Positions 1 to 5,884 of a DNA stretch of 5,884 bases are shown piece after piece. Within the stretch, counting starts at the first letter, position 1, and the number at the start of each line of letters is the position of its first letter. This stretch comes from Granulosicoccus sp965367215 (GTDB taxonomy: Bacteria > Pseudomonadota > Gammaproteobacteria > Granulosicoccales > Granulosicoccaceae): the NCBI GenBank assembly GCA_965367215.1, contig CBDUIJ010000351.1:1-5884 (forward strand). The letters are read 5' to 3'. The translations under genes and the position numbers were made by a program. The notes beneath the pieces were generated by a model. That model was not told the origin of the DNA, did not search any database, and saw only the letters and a list, made by a program, of their open reading frames with translations.

Positions 1-157
1 TGTGCTGATGACTCCGCAGATGCAGGCCGATTTCCAGCGCCAACATCCTGCGATAACAGCACACGTGGTCGATGGAGCCGCTCATGCCCTGCATTGGGAG
101 CAGCCGGGTCGTGTGCTTGCCATTGTCGAAGAATCCCTGAGTCGCGGTCTGGTTTAG
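1..157 (+). CDS. Alpha/beta hydrolase, C-terminal fragment (5' end outside window)
   Basis: Reading from base 2, 51 codons run open to a TAG stop at 155-157. The peptide begins VLMTPQMQADFQ and contains VVDGAAHALHWEQPGRVLAI. This looks like the end of an alpha/beta-hydrolase fold: a strand leading to a Gly-x-x-His turn (candidate catalytic His at visible residue 28), then a Glu-x-Pro and a final amphipathic helix (residues 34-48) of the kind that closes these proteins. The family covers esterases, lipases, C-C hydrolases and haloperoxidase-like enzymes, and the nucleophile elbow lies outside the window, so no substrate can be given. It is transcribed toward the minus-strand peptide-transport operon and is therefore not part of it. 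The fold assignment is inference from a short C-terminal motif; the reading frame is directly visible. Confidence 0.72.
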   Translation, partial: VLMTPQMQADFQRQHPAITAHVVDGAAHALHWEQPGRVLAIVEESLSRGLV

Positions 158-306
158 ACGAATCTTCGCACTGGCGCGGTCGAGGAGGAATCACCAGGCC
201 ACAGCCTGCGCTGAACGACTCCTCGCAACGGCATCGTCGCGCAAGATTCTCTGAGTCATGGTCTCCGCCAGGCAGTTCTTCTCCACGGCGCAGTCGGGCC
301 TGATCG
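158..306. other. Convergent intergenic region
   Basis: These 149 bases separate the TAG of the plus-strand hydrolase from the TAG of the minus-strand peptidase. I see no supported gene here: the frames open across it are continuations of neighbouring frames without a plausible ribosome binding site or recognisable product. Its only structure is the nested inverted repeat described separately. Neither strand shows a classical hairpin followed by a T-run. Confidence 0.6.
160..249. repeat. Nested, nearly concentric inverted repeats; possible bidirectional terminator
   Basis: Three inverted repeats share almost the same centre. The outer arms are GAATCTT (160-166) and AAGATTC (243-249), extendable by three more pairs with one bulged base. 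The inner arms are CGAGGAG (181-187) and CTCCTCG (219-225). The apex is CAGGC-caca-GCCTG (195-208). Together they could fold into an imperfect hairpin of about 90 nt starting three bases after the hydrolase stop. The position between converging genes suits a transcript end for both directions, but there is no U-tract, so intrinsic termination is only a guess. A mobile palindromic repeat of the REP kind is an alternative. Confidence 0.4.
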
Positions 307-1377
307 CTATCCTGCGAACGCCGCCTGCCAGGTTGGCAGGGTGTCACCGTCAGCGGCCTGCGCCAGATACACGCCCCGAGCGATTGCCCTGGACAGGCAG
401 ACAGCCGCCGCATGACCCAGTCGCATCGGGTCTTCAGCCGGCTTCTGCATCTCTTCCTGCGCCGTCGACACGGCAAAGATCAGGTCGCCGTCATAGGGTG
501 TGTGCGAAGGCACGATGGCGCGCGCCATGCCATCCTGCGCAGCGACTGCCATACGCTGCAGCTGCGCCTTGTCCAGTCGTGCATTGGTGGCGACGATGGC
601 GATGGTGGTGTTGGTGCCGGCGGGACTTGGCTCGGCGCCTTCGGGTAGACCGTGCATGGCGGCATAGGCGCGCAGCTTGTCATTGCGCGGCAACAGATAC
701 GGATCCGGTGCGGCGGCCATGCCGGCACCACCGAATTCTCCCTGCATCTCGAATGGCGCCGCCCAGAAGGAGCGGCTACCGGGTACGACAACGCTACCGT
801 GCGGATTGGCCACGACCAGAGCCCCCACCACGATACCGTCGGGCATGACCAGCGAAGCCGAGCCCAGGCCGCCCTTGAGCACGGCCGTGGTCGCGCCGGT
901 ACCGGCACCTGCAGTTCCCAGCTCGAAGGATTCACCGACTGCAGCAAAGGCCTCTCGCCCAAGCTTCGCATAGGGATTCTGCTGCCAGTTGGACGCGCCG
1001 CCGTTGAGCAGATCGAAGATGATGGCGGCCGGCACGATAGGCACCTGAACCGGCCCGACTGAAAACCCCTTTCCCTGCTCCCGTAGCGCGGCTGAGACCC
1101 CGGACGCGGCCTCCAGACCCAGCGCTGAACCACCCGACAACACCAGCGCATCGACCTGTTCGACCAGCTTGTCCGGCGCCAGACAATCGGTTTCCCGAGT
1201 CCCCGGCGCTCCGCCCATGATGTCCACACTGGCGATGAAGGGTTGTGCCGCAGTGAGCACCGTGACGCCGGATTTCACCAGCGGATCGTCAGCATTGCCA
1301 ACCAGCAGCCCCGGCACATCGGTAATCAGGTTGCGCGGGCCGACCTGCCAGCGCAGCTCGGGAGGCGTGTTCTCCAT
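307..1377 (-). CDS. P1-family (S58, DmpA/NylC-like) self-cleaving aminopeptidase/amidase
   Basis: This is an N-terminal-nucleophile hydrolase of the peptidase S58 family, whose members cleave themselves into two chains and then hydrolyse peptides or amides, often with D- or beta-residues. Numbering is from the ATG at 1377 (356 aa). The family opening LITDVPGLLVGN is at 17-28. A block with GGAPGTRETD and LSGGSALGLEAASG spans about 55-92. Lys168 (LKGG) and Asn191 (ANPHG) are candidate active-site residues. GTNTTIAIVATNA begins at 254, so cleavage is expected before Thr257. DGD lies at 296-298. No signal peptide is seen, so a cytoplasmic location is likely. The frame stays open upstream to a GTG at 1473, but that would add 32 non-family residues and put a strong hairpin inside the gene. 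The ATG has GTGAG seven bases upstream and gives the usual family length. The gene follows a peptide importer on the same strand, suggesting it processes the imported substrate. Family call is strong; substrate unknown. Confidence 0.92.
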   Translation of the reverse strand: MENTPPELRWQVGPRNLITDVPGLLVGNADDPLVKSGVTVLTAAQPFIASVDIMGGAPGTRETDCLAPDKLVEQVDALVLSGGSALGLEAASGVSAALREQGKGFSVGPVQVPIVPAAIIFDLLNGGASNWQQNPYAKLGREAFAAVGESFELGTAGAGTGATTAVLKGGLGSASLVMPDGIVVGALVVANPHGSVVVPGSRSFWAAPFEMQGEFGGAGMAAAPDPYLLPRNDKLRAYAAMHGLPEGAEPSPAGTNTTIAIVATNARLDKAQLQRMAVAAQDGMARAIVPSHTPYDGDLIFAVSTAQEEMQKPAEDPMRLGHAAAVCLSRAIARGVYLAQAADGDTLPTWQAAFAG

Positions 1378-1438
1378 GGGATTACTCACAGCAGTTGGTG
1401 CCCGTCGATTCCACGACTGGCAGATTGAAATCATCAGT

Positions 1439-1463
1439 GGCAGGCGGTTCTGACCGGCCTGCC
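1439..1463 (-). promoter_or_regulatory. Intercistronic stem-loop after the ATPase gene
   Basis: Read on the minus strand, GGCAGG (1463-1458), a bulged C, CGGT, loop CAGA, ACCG and CCTGCC (1444-1439) form a ten-pair GC-rich hairpin. It starts 13 nt after the ATPase stop codon. The bases after it contain only a weak ATTT, not a terminator U-run, so it more likely slows decay from the 3' side, marks an RNA-processing site or causes partial termination between importer and peptidase. An overlapping alternative pairing, GTGGCA with TGCCAC, is also possible. The perfect arms are seen directly; the function is inferred. Confidence 0.5.
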
Positions 1464-1476
1464 TGAGTGCCACCCA

Positions 1477-3213
1477 TCACGAAGACGGAATCCGCAATCG
1501 TGGTGTGGCGGCCAGCAACTCCCGGGTGTAGGGGTGTTGCGGATTTGCAAATACGGCAGGTGTGTCCCCCTGCTCCACGATCTGGCCATGCTGCATGACC
1601 ATTACCCGCTCGGTGACTCGCTGCACCACGGACAGGTCGTGCGAGATGAACAGATAGGCCAGGCCCTGCTCACGCGCCAGTGTGTCGAGCAACTGCAGAA
1701 CCTGCGCACGTACCGACACATCCAGGGCGGAGACCGCCTCGTCCAGAATGATCAGAGAGGGTTCGATGATCAGTGAGCGCGCGATCGCAATGCGCTGGCG
1801 TTGACCTCCCGAGAATTCATGGATGAACTTGTTGCTGTCATCGGCGTGCAGACCGACACTTTCGAGAACGCTGGCGACCCGCCGCTGCGTGGCCTTGCGC
1901 TCTGGAGATTCATCCAGTACATGCAACGGTTCACTGACCAGCCTTCCCACTCGATGACGCGGGTTGAACGACCCATAGGGGTCCTGAAAGACTACCTGCA
2001 TCTGCTGCCGGGCTGCCCTTGATACCACATGAGCAGCACTGACCTCTTCCCCGTTGAGTCGGATGCGACCGTCATGCAGATGCATCAGACCGAGCAGCGC
2101 CCGTGTCAGCGTTGACTTGCCACAGCCGCTTTCACCCACCAGACCGATACTCTCACCATGCTGAATGTCGAAGCTGACCCGATCCACGGCACGAAAGGCG
2201 GGCGCATGGGAAAACAGGCCGGTGCGCCGACCGGGGTATTCGCAAATCAGGTTTTCCACCTGCAACAGGGGCGTGGTGGAGGCATGAGGTGCGACTATTG
2301 CCGGTGCCGGTGCCGGTGTGGGCGTGGGCGTGGGCGTGGACAGTGAATCAGAACTCGTTGGCGAGACACGATCAGCGCTCTCTATCCTGTCGCCTTGCGC
2401 ATCCGCCCCCTGTACTGCAGGGCTATGTGACACCTGCGTCAACGCCGATGCGTCGAACAACATCTGCGTATAGCTGTGGGCAGGACGGCCAAAGACCGCG
2501 CCCAATCCACCCTGTTCAACGATACGCCCCTTGCGCATCACGACAATATCATCGGCCATATTGGACACCACGGCCAGATCATGACTGATCAGCATCAAAG
2601 CCAGGCCTTCATCCCGCTGCAATGACTTCAGCAATTCGAGAATACCCGCCTGAGTGGTCACGTCCAGCGCCGTCGTGGGTTCATCGGCAATCAGCAGTCG
2701 CGGCTGGCAGGCAATGGCAATGGCAATCACCACCCGTTGTCGCTGCCCGCCGGAGAGTTCATGCGGGTAACGATTCAGAGGAAACTTCGTATTGGGCAGG
2801 CCGACCCGCTCCAGCGTGCGCAAGGTCAGCGCCTGCGTCTCATCGCGCGACAGGCGTCGATGCAGACGAATGCTTTCACCGACCTGCTCACCGATGCTCT
2901 TCACCGGATTCAAGGCCGTCATCGGTTCCTGGAAGATCATGCCGATATCACTGCCGCGCAGCTCACACAGCTCGGCTTCTGACAGCTGCTCAAGCGCCTG
3001 TCCCTGAAATCGGATACTGCCCATTTGCCGGGATCCACGTGGCAACAGCTGCATGATGGACAGCGCCGTCATGGATTTGCCCGAGCCACTTTCGCCAATC
3101 AGCCCCAGTGTCTGCCCGGCCTGCACCTGCAGGGAGATGTCCTGCAATATGGGTGTCTGGTGAATGGATAACTGCACATTGTCCATGCGCAGCAACGGCG
3201 ACTCAGCGTTCAC
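1477..3213 (-). CDS. Fused DppD-DppF-type ABC transporter ATPase (two nucleotide-binding domains)
   Basis: This 578-residue protein carries both ATPase domains of an oligopeptide importer, as in YejF and GsiA, and would power the two permeases at the inner membrane. Numbering is from the GTG at 3213. Domain 1: Walker A GESGSGKS 40-47, Q-loop Gln95, signature LSGGQ 153-157, Walker B LLIADE 173-178, H-loop His211. Domain 2: Walker A GESGCGKST 360-368, Q-loop Gln410, signature FSGGQ 467-471, Walker B LIILDE 487-492, His525. It ends with the OppD/OppF-type tail QHPYTRELLAATP. Both ATP sites look intact. A Thr-Pro/Ala-Pro repeat at about 293-305 lies in the linker. I see no cysteine cluster after either domain, unlike many separate DppD/OppD subunits. 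The GTG is preferred because GAGG lies seven bases upstream; the farther ATG at 3249 and the internal ATG at 3186 have no clear ribosome binding site. The gene overlaps the permease end by 11 nt, implying translational coupling. The exact substrate cannot be read from the ATPase. Confidence 0.95.
   Translation of the reverse strand: MNAESPLLRMDNVQLSIHQTPILQDISLQVQAGQTLGLIGESGSGKSMTALSIMQLLPRGSRQMGSIRFQGQALEQLSEAELCELRGSDIGMIFQEPMTALNPVKSIGEQVGESIRLHRRLSRDETQALTLRTLERVGLPNTKFPLNRYPHELSGGQRQRVVIAIAIACQPRLLIADEPTTALDVTTQAGILELLKSLQRDEGLALMLISHDLAVVSNMADDIVVMRKGRIVEQGGLGAVFGRPAHSYTQMLFDASALTQVSHSPAVQGADAQGDRIESADRVSPTSSDSLSTPTPTPTPAPAPAIVAPHASTTPLLQVENLICEYPGRRTGLFSHAPAFRAVDRVSFDIQHGESIGLVGESGCGKSTLTRALLGLMHLHDGRIRLNGEEVSAAHVVSRAARQQMQVVFQDPYGSFNPRHRVGRLVSEPLHVLDESPERKATQRRVASVLESVGLHADDSNKFIHEFSGGQRQRIAIARSLIIEPSLIILDEAVSALDVSVRAQVLQLLDTLAREQGLAYLFISHDLSVVQRVTERVMVMQHGQIVEQGDTPAVFANPQHPYTRELLAATPRLRIPSS
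2299..2339 (-). repeat. Two adjoining hexanucleotide tandem repeats encoding a Thr-Pro/Ala-Pro linker
   Basis: On the plus strand TGCCGG occurs three times in a row (2299-2316), directly followed by a second array of four GTGGGC-like units (to 2339). In the ATPase gene they encode (TP)4 followed by (AP)3, within a stretch of about 60 residues, rich in Ser, Ala and Pro, between the two ATPase domains. The six-base period equals two codons, so gain or loss of units would keep the frame. Such a chain would act as a stiff, extended spacer. Confidence 0.85.
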
Positions 3214-4018
3214 GGCGCAACCTCGGGTCCAGCCAGTCCCGCAGACCATCGCCCAGCAGGTTCAGACCCAGCACGGTGATGACAATGGCAAGGCCGGGAA
3301 ACAGCGCCAGATGCGGTGCCAGACTGATCAGCGTCTGGCTTTCCGCCAGCATGCGTCCCCAGCTGGGAATGGGCGGCTGTGCGCCCAGGCCGACATAGGA
3401 CAGACCCGCCTCGGCCAGAATGCCCAGCGAGAACTGGATGGTGCCCTGCACCACCAGCAGATTGGTGATGTTGGGTAGCAGGTGCTCCAGGGAAATGCGC
3501 AGCGGTCCCTTGCCGGCGACACGTGCCGCCAGTATGAATTCCCGGTTCCACAGACTCATGGCAGCCCCTCGGGTCAGACGGGCAAAGACAGGGATATTGA
3601 AAATGCCGATGGCAATGATCGCATTGATGGCGCCGGGCCCGAAGACAGCCGTGATCATGATGGCAATCAGCAAGGCCGGAAAGGCGAATACCAGGTCGTT
3701 ACCCCGCATGATCAGCTCATCCAGCCAGGAATGCGCACGCGCGGCGGCCAGCAGTCCCAGCGGCACCCCGATTCCCATGCCGATGCCCACCGCCACCAGT
3801 GCCACGGCGATGGAGGTACGCGCACCCACCATCAGCATGGAGAGAATATCCCGGCCGAGATGATCGGTACCCAGCCAGTGCTCGGCACCGGGGGATGCGA
3901 ACTTGTTGCGGATATCCAGCGTGGCCACATCGAACGGTGTCCACAGATAGCTCAGCAGCGCAGCGACCAATACCAGCAATACAAGCAGGGCACCGGGTAC
4001 AAGAGAGCGAAGTTTCAT
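3203..4018 (-). CDS. Peptide ABC transporter permease, DppC-like
   Basis: This is one of the two membrane subunits of an oligopeptide/dipeptide importer (binding-protein-dependent transport, inner membrane), 271 aa. A first membrane segment lies at about 8-26. The DppC/OppC hallmark HWLGTDHLGRD is at 47-57, followed by hydrophobic segments at about 69-92, 108-126, 130-146, 187-203 and 238-256. The cytoplasmic EAA-type loop that contacts the ATPase spans about 160-183 (EFILAARVAGKG...LLPN). GLSYVGLGAQPPIPSWG at 205-221 and the end GDGLRDWLDPRLR are family signatures. It starts inside the stop of the DppB-like gene (ATGA, shared bases 4015-4018) and has no strong ribosome binding site, so it is probably translated by coupling. 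Length is normal for the shorter members of the family. GsiD-, DppC- and YejE-type assignments cannot be separated from sequence alone. Confidence 0.95.
   Translation of the reverse strand: MKLRSLVPGALLVLLVLVAALLSYLWTPFDVATLDIRNKFASPGAEHWLGTDHLGRDILSMLMVGARTSIAVALVAVGIGMGIGVPLGLLAAARAHSWLDELIMRGNDLVFAFPALLIAIMITAVFGPGAINAIIAIGIFNIPVFARLTRGAAMSLWNREFILAARVAGKGPLRISLEHLLPNITNLLVVQGTIQFSLGILAEAGLSYVGLGAQPPIPSWGRMLAESQTLISLAPHLALFPGLAIVITVLGLNLLGDGLRDWLDPRLRRER
3214..3224 (-). promoter_or_regulatory. Ribosome binding site deciding the GTG start of the ATPase gene
   Basis: On the minus strand GAGG (3224-3221) is followed by a seven-base spacer and then GTG at 3213-3211. It lies inside the last codons of the upstream permease gene. 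The competing in-frame ATG codons at 3249 and 3186 have no comparable purine-rich sequence upstream. Confidence 0.6.
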
Positions 4019-4965
4019 CGTCGCTGCTGCCGCAGACGTGGATCAACCCAGGCATAGGCCAGATCGATGACAAAGGTGACCATGACGACAGCAAACACCA
4101 GCAGCATGACGACACTTTCCACCACGATCAGATCCCGCTGCGCAATGCTCTGGAAGATCAGTCGCCCCAGCCCCGGCAGAAAGAACACATTCTCGATGAT
4201 GATGGCACCGGCGATCAGGAAGGAGAACTGCAGGCCCATGATGGTCAGCACCGGAATCATGGCGTTTCTCAATGCGTGTCGGAGCAGTGCCTGACGTTCA
4301 CTGAGCCCCTTGGCCCGCGCGGTTCGCATGAAATCCTCACCCAGCACATCGAGCAGAGACGAGCGCATGACTCGCGTGAGTATCGCGGCCTGCGGCAGAG
4401 CCAGTGAGATGGCCGGCAAGGTCAACGACTTCAATCCCGCAAAAAGACCATTTTCCCAGCCAGCAAAACCACCTGCGGAAAACCAGCCAAGATTGACCGC
4501 GAAGAACATCACCAGCAACAGCGCAAACCAGAAATTGGGGATGGCAATACCCAGCTGGGTAAAACCCATGACGGTGGTATCCGCCACGCCGCCACGATGA
4601 CTGGCAGCCCAGATGCCAGCTGGAAAGGCCAGTACCGTGGACAGAAACAGCGCGTACAAGGCCAGCGGTAGTGAGATCCACAGACGATCGGCCACCATGT
4701 CGGCTACCGGCGTCCGGTAGGTATACGATTGCCCGAAGTCACCTTGCAGCAGACCGGTAATCCATTGCAGATAGCGAGCAGCTCCGCTCTGATCCAGACC
4801 CAGCTCGCTACGCAACGCCGCCACCGTATCCGGCTGTGCATTCATCCCGAGCATGTAGGACGCCGGGTCGCCCGGCACCACTTCAATGACGAGGAATACC
4901 ACAAGACTGGCCACCAACAAGGTAGCCAGCAGGGAACCGAGTCGCCTGAAAAGATAATGCAACAT
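4015..4965 (-). CDS. Peptide ABC transporter permease, DppB-like
   Basis: This 316-residue membrane protein pairs with the DppC-like permease to form the translocation channel. The start MLHYLFRRLGSLL is the usual DppB/OppB opening and leads directly into the first membrane segment (about 9-29). VIEVVPGDPASYMLG (26-40) and the periplasmic region ending DFGQSYTYRTPVADMV are family features. Further membrane segments lie at about 96-122, 132-158, 181-197, 238-259 and 282-303. The EAA-type coupling loop is at about 211-238 (DFMRTARAKG...RNAMIP), followed by IIIENVFFLPGLGRLI. It ends WVDPRLRQQRR, as these proteins commonly do. The gene follows the binding-protein gene after a 54-nt gap that holds a hairpin, and overlaps the next permease by four bases. 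The ribosome binding site is AGGA nine bases before the ATG; see the stem-loop entry for its likely burial in structure. Confidence 0.95.
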   Translation of the reverse strand: MLHYLFRRLGSLLATLLVASLVVFLVIEVVPGDPASYMLGMNAQPDTVAALRSELGLDQSGAARYLQWITGLLQGDFGQSYTYRTPVADMVADRLWISLPLALYALFLSTVLAFPAGIWAASHRGGVADTTVMGFTQLGIAIPNFWFALLLVMFFAVNLGWFSAGGFAGWENGLFAGLKSLTLPAISLALPQAAILTRVMRSSLLDVLGEDFMRTARAKGLSERQALLRHALRNAMIPVLTIMGLQFSFLIAGAIIIENVFFLPGLGRLIFQSIAQRDLIVVESVVMLLVFAVVMVTFVIDLAYAWVDPRLRQQRR

Positions 4966-5013
4966 GTCAGTCAGTCCTGCGTGCCACGCGGCACTCCCGG
5001 CAACCCGCAGGAC
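4966..5013 (-). promoter_or_regulatory. Stem-loop between binding-protein and permease genes, covering the permease ribosome binding site
   Basis: On the minus strand GTCCTGCG (5013-5006) pairs perfectly with CGCAGGAC (4981-4974). Inside, GTGCC-gcgt-GGCAC (4994-4981) can form a second hairpin, sharing one base with the outer stem. The AGGA at 4978-4975, the only good ribosome binding site for the permease ATG at 4965, is part of the closing arm. The spacer after it reads TGACTGAC without a U-run, so this is unlikely to be a simple terminator. Hairpins at this junction in ABC import operons are known to raise binding-protein output relative to permeases. Here both mRNA protection and blocked permease initiation are plausible. 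Confidence 0.6.
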
Positions 5014-5019
5014 ACAAAC

Positions 5020-5884
5020 CTAGTCTTCCCAGTAAACCGCCGTCAGGTCATTCGCCTGAGTGGGTGAATTGGGCCACAGCCCCTTGAGTTTGCTGTTCGC
5101 CACGCCGGTGCGTGCCAGCTGGAACAGATAGGCGTTGACGTAGTCATCGGCGATGATCTGCTGCGCTTCCTGCAACAGGGCAAGCCGTTTGTCGGGGTCG
5201 GTCTCGCTACCGAGCGTTGTCATCAACGTCTGCAGCTCACTGTTGTCGTACTGGAAGTAGTACTCGGGGTTGGCATAGATGCCGATGTCCATGGGTTCGG
5301 TGTGCGAGACGATGGTGAGGTTGAAGTCCTTGCCCTTGAACACCTGTTCCAGCCACTGCGCCCATTCCAGGTTTTCGATCTCGGCCGTGATGCCCACGTC
5401 ACGCAGCTGCGCGGCAATGATTTCACCGCCACGTCGCGCATACACCGGTGGTGGCAACTTCAACGATACCGTCAAGCCCTCTTCAAGGCCCGCCTCCTTC
5501 AGCAATGCCTTCGACTTCTCGGGGTCGAAATCCGACTGGCCAGTGAGATCGACATAGGCCGGATTATGCGGCGCGAAATGCGTGCCGATGGGCGTACCGT
5601 AACCGTACATGGCACCATCGATGATCTCTTCCCGATTGATGGCATGGGCAACCGCCTCTCTGACCCGGATATCATCAAACGGTGCTGCCGCATTGTTCAT
5701 GGCCAGGATGGTCTCACCCTCGGTCGAACCGAGTACCACCGAATAGCGTGGATCATCATCCAGCTGCGACAGATTCTCTGGTGCCGGGTAGTTCGGGAAG
5801 GCATCGAGATCGCCGGCCAGAATGGCAGAATAGGCAGCTGTGGGTTCACTGATGAACTTGAAGGTCGCCTTGTCCAGCTGTGCC
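5020..5884 (-). CDS. Family-5 extracellular peptide/solute-binding protein, C-terminal part (5' end outside window)
   Basis: The frame is open from the window edge to a TAG at 5022-5020, giving 287 residues, roughly the C-terminal half of a protein that is normally about 500-550 long. It belongs to the SBP_bac_5 family (DppA, OppA, GsiB, NikA), periplasmic or lipid-anchored proteins that bind the substrate and deliver it to the permeases. Visible hallmarks: LAGDLDAFPNYP (about residues 28-39), then NNAAAPFDDIRVREAVAHAI followed by NREEIIDGAMYGYGTPIGTHF (together about 62-102), and PPPVYARRGGEIIAAQLRDVGI further on. The tail LQEAQQIIADDYVNAYLFQL is also typical. The true start, signal peptide and N-terminal lobe lie beyond 5884, so lipoprotein status cannot be judged. 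The ligand is unlikely to be nickel given the peptidase downstream, but this is inference. It is the most upstream operon gene visible; any promoter lies outside the window. Confidence 0.94.
   Translation of the reverse strand, partial: AQLDKATFKFISEPTAAYSAILAGDLDAFPNYPAPENLSQLDDDPRYSVVLGSTEGETILAMNNAAAPFDDIRVREAVAHAINREEIIDGAMYGYGTPIGTHFAPHNPAYVDLTGQSDFDPEKSKALLKEAGLEEGLTVSLKLPPPVYARRGGEIIAAQLRDVGITAEIENLEWAQWLEQVFKGKDFNLTIVSHTEPMDIGIYANPEYYFQYDNSELQTLMTTLGSETDPDKRLALLQEAQQIIADDYVNAYLFQLARTGVANSKLKGLWPNSPTQANDLTAVYWED

Noticed and set aside
94..303. Possible small plus-strand gene overlapping the hydrolase end
   Set aside because: It starts at a TTG inside the hydrolase frame without a ribosome binding site, and its composition resembles an off-frame translation.
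326..342. Perfect short palindrome CTGCCA-ggt-TGGCAG near the peptidase stop
   Set aside because: It is inside the coding sequence (codons for LPTWQ), upstream of the stop and without a U-run, so it is not a credible terminator; chance is sufficient.
258..848. Long open plus-strand frame opposite the P1 peptidase gene
   Set aside because: It lies antisense to a well-supported gene, is very rich in Arg, Pro and Ala as expected of a GC-rich shadow frame, and has no recognisable domain.
1378..1473. Extended N-terminus of the peptidase from the GTG at 1473
   Set aside because: The extra 32 residues are not family-like, the GTG lacks a ribosome binding site, and the stretch contains a strong hairpin; the ATG at 1377 fits family length better.
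3214..3249. ATG at 3249 as start of the fused ATPase
   Set aside because: It would lengthen the overlap with the permease gene to 47 bases and has no clear ribosome binding site, whereas the GTG at 3213 has GAGG at good spacing.
3482..4057. Long plus-strand open frame opposite the DppC-like permease
   Set aside because: It is a shadow of the real permease frame with low-complexity Gln/Arg/His-rich composition and no family resemblance.
1..5884. CRISPR arrays, tRNA or rRNA genes, insertion sequences, prophage or toxin-antitoxin genes
   Set aside because: No regularly spaced repeats, tRNA-like or rRNA-like sequence, transposase motifs or other mobile-element hallmarks were found by eye.

Overview
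The window is GC-rich, tightly packed and bacterial. Gene content (a family-5 solute-binding protein, DppB/DppC-type permeases, a fused DppD-DppF-type double ATPase and a P1-family peptidase) and codon style suggest a proteobacterium, perhaps a gammaproteobacterium. That placement is inference only; no rRNA or other phylogenetic marker is present.

Layout: positions 1-157 (+) hold the last 51 codons of an alpha/beta-hydrolase-like protein. It converges on a minus-strand operon that fills the rest of the window. Positions 158-306 are the convergent intergenic region; they contain nested inverted repeats but no gene I can support. Reading the operon in its direction of transcription (right to left), there is the C-terminal 287 residues of a periplasmic peptide-binding protein (5884-5020, start outside the window). 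A 54-nt gap with a strong stem-loop follows, then a DppB-like permease (4965-4015), a DppC-like permease (4018-3203, 4-nt ATGA overlap) and a fused two-domain ATPase (3213-1477, GTG start, 11-nt overlap). A 99-nt gap with a second stem-loop comes next, then a P1-family (S58) self-cleaving peptidase (1377-307).

How the genes fit together: the binding protein would capture an oligopeptide or peptide-like solute in the periplasm. The two permeases and the single double-headed ATPase form the inner-membrane importer. The P1 peptidase would hydrolyse the imported substrate or a product of it in the cytoplasm. Its active-site pattern (Asn-Thr cleavage site, Asp-Gly-Asp downstream) resembles the nylon-oligomer hydrolase NylC more than the Ser-type DmpA/BapA enzymes, so an unusual amide, such as a beta-, D- or omega-amino-acid peptide, is a reasonable but unproven substrate.

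The window is mostly a recognisable transport-plus-hydrolysis operon, and I see no evidence of a wholly new system. The points worth a second look are the NylC-like active site beside a peptide importer, a hairpin that appears to bury the ribosome binding site of the first permease, a hexanucleotide-repeat-encoded linker in the fused ATPase, and the palindromic structures at the gene junctions.
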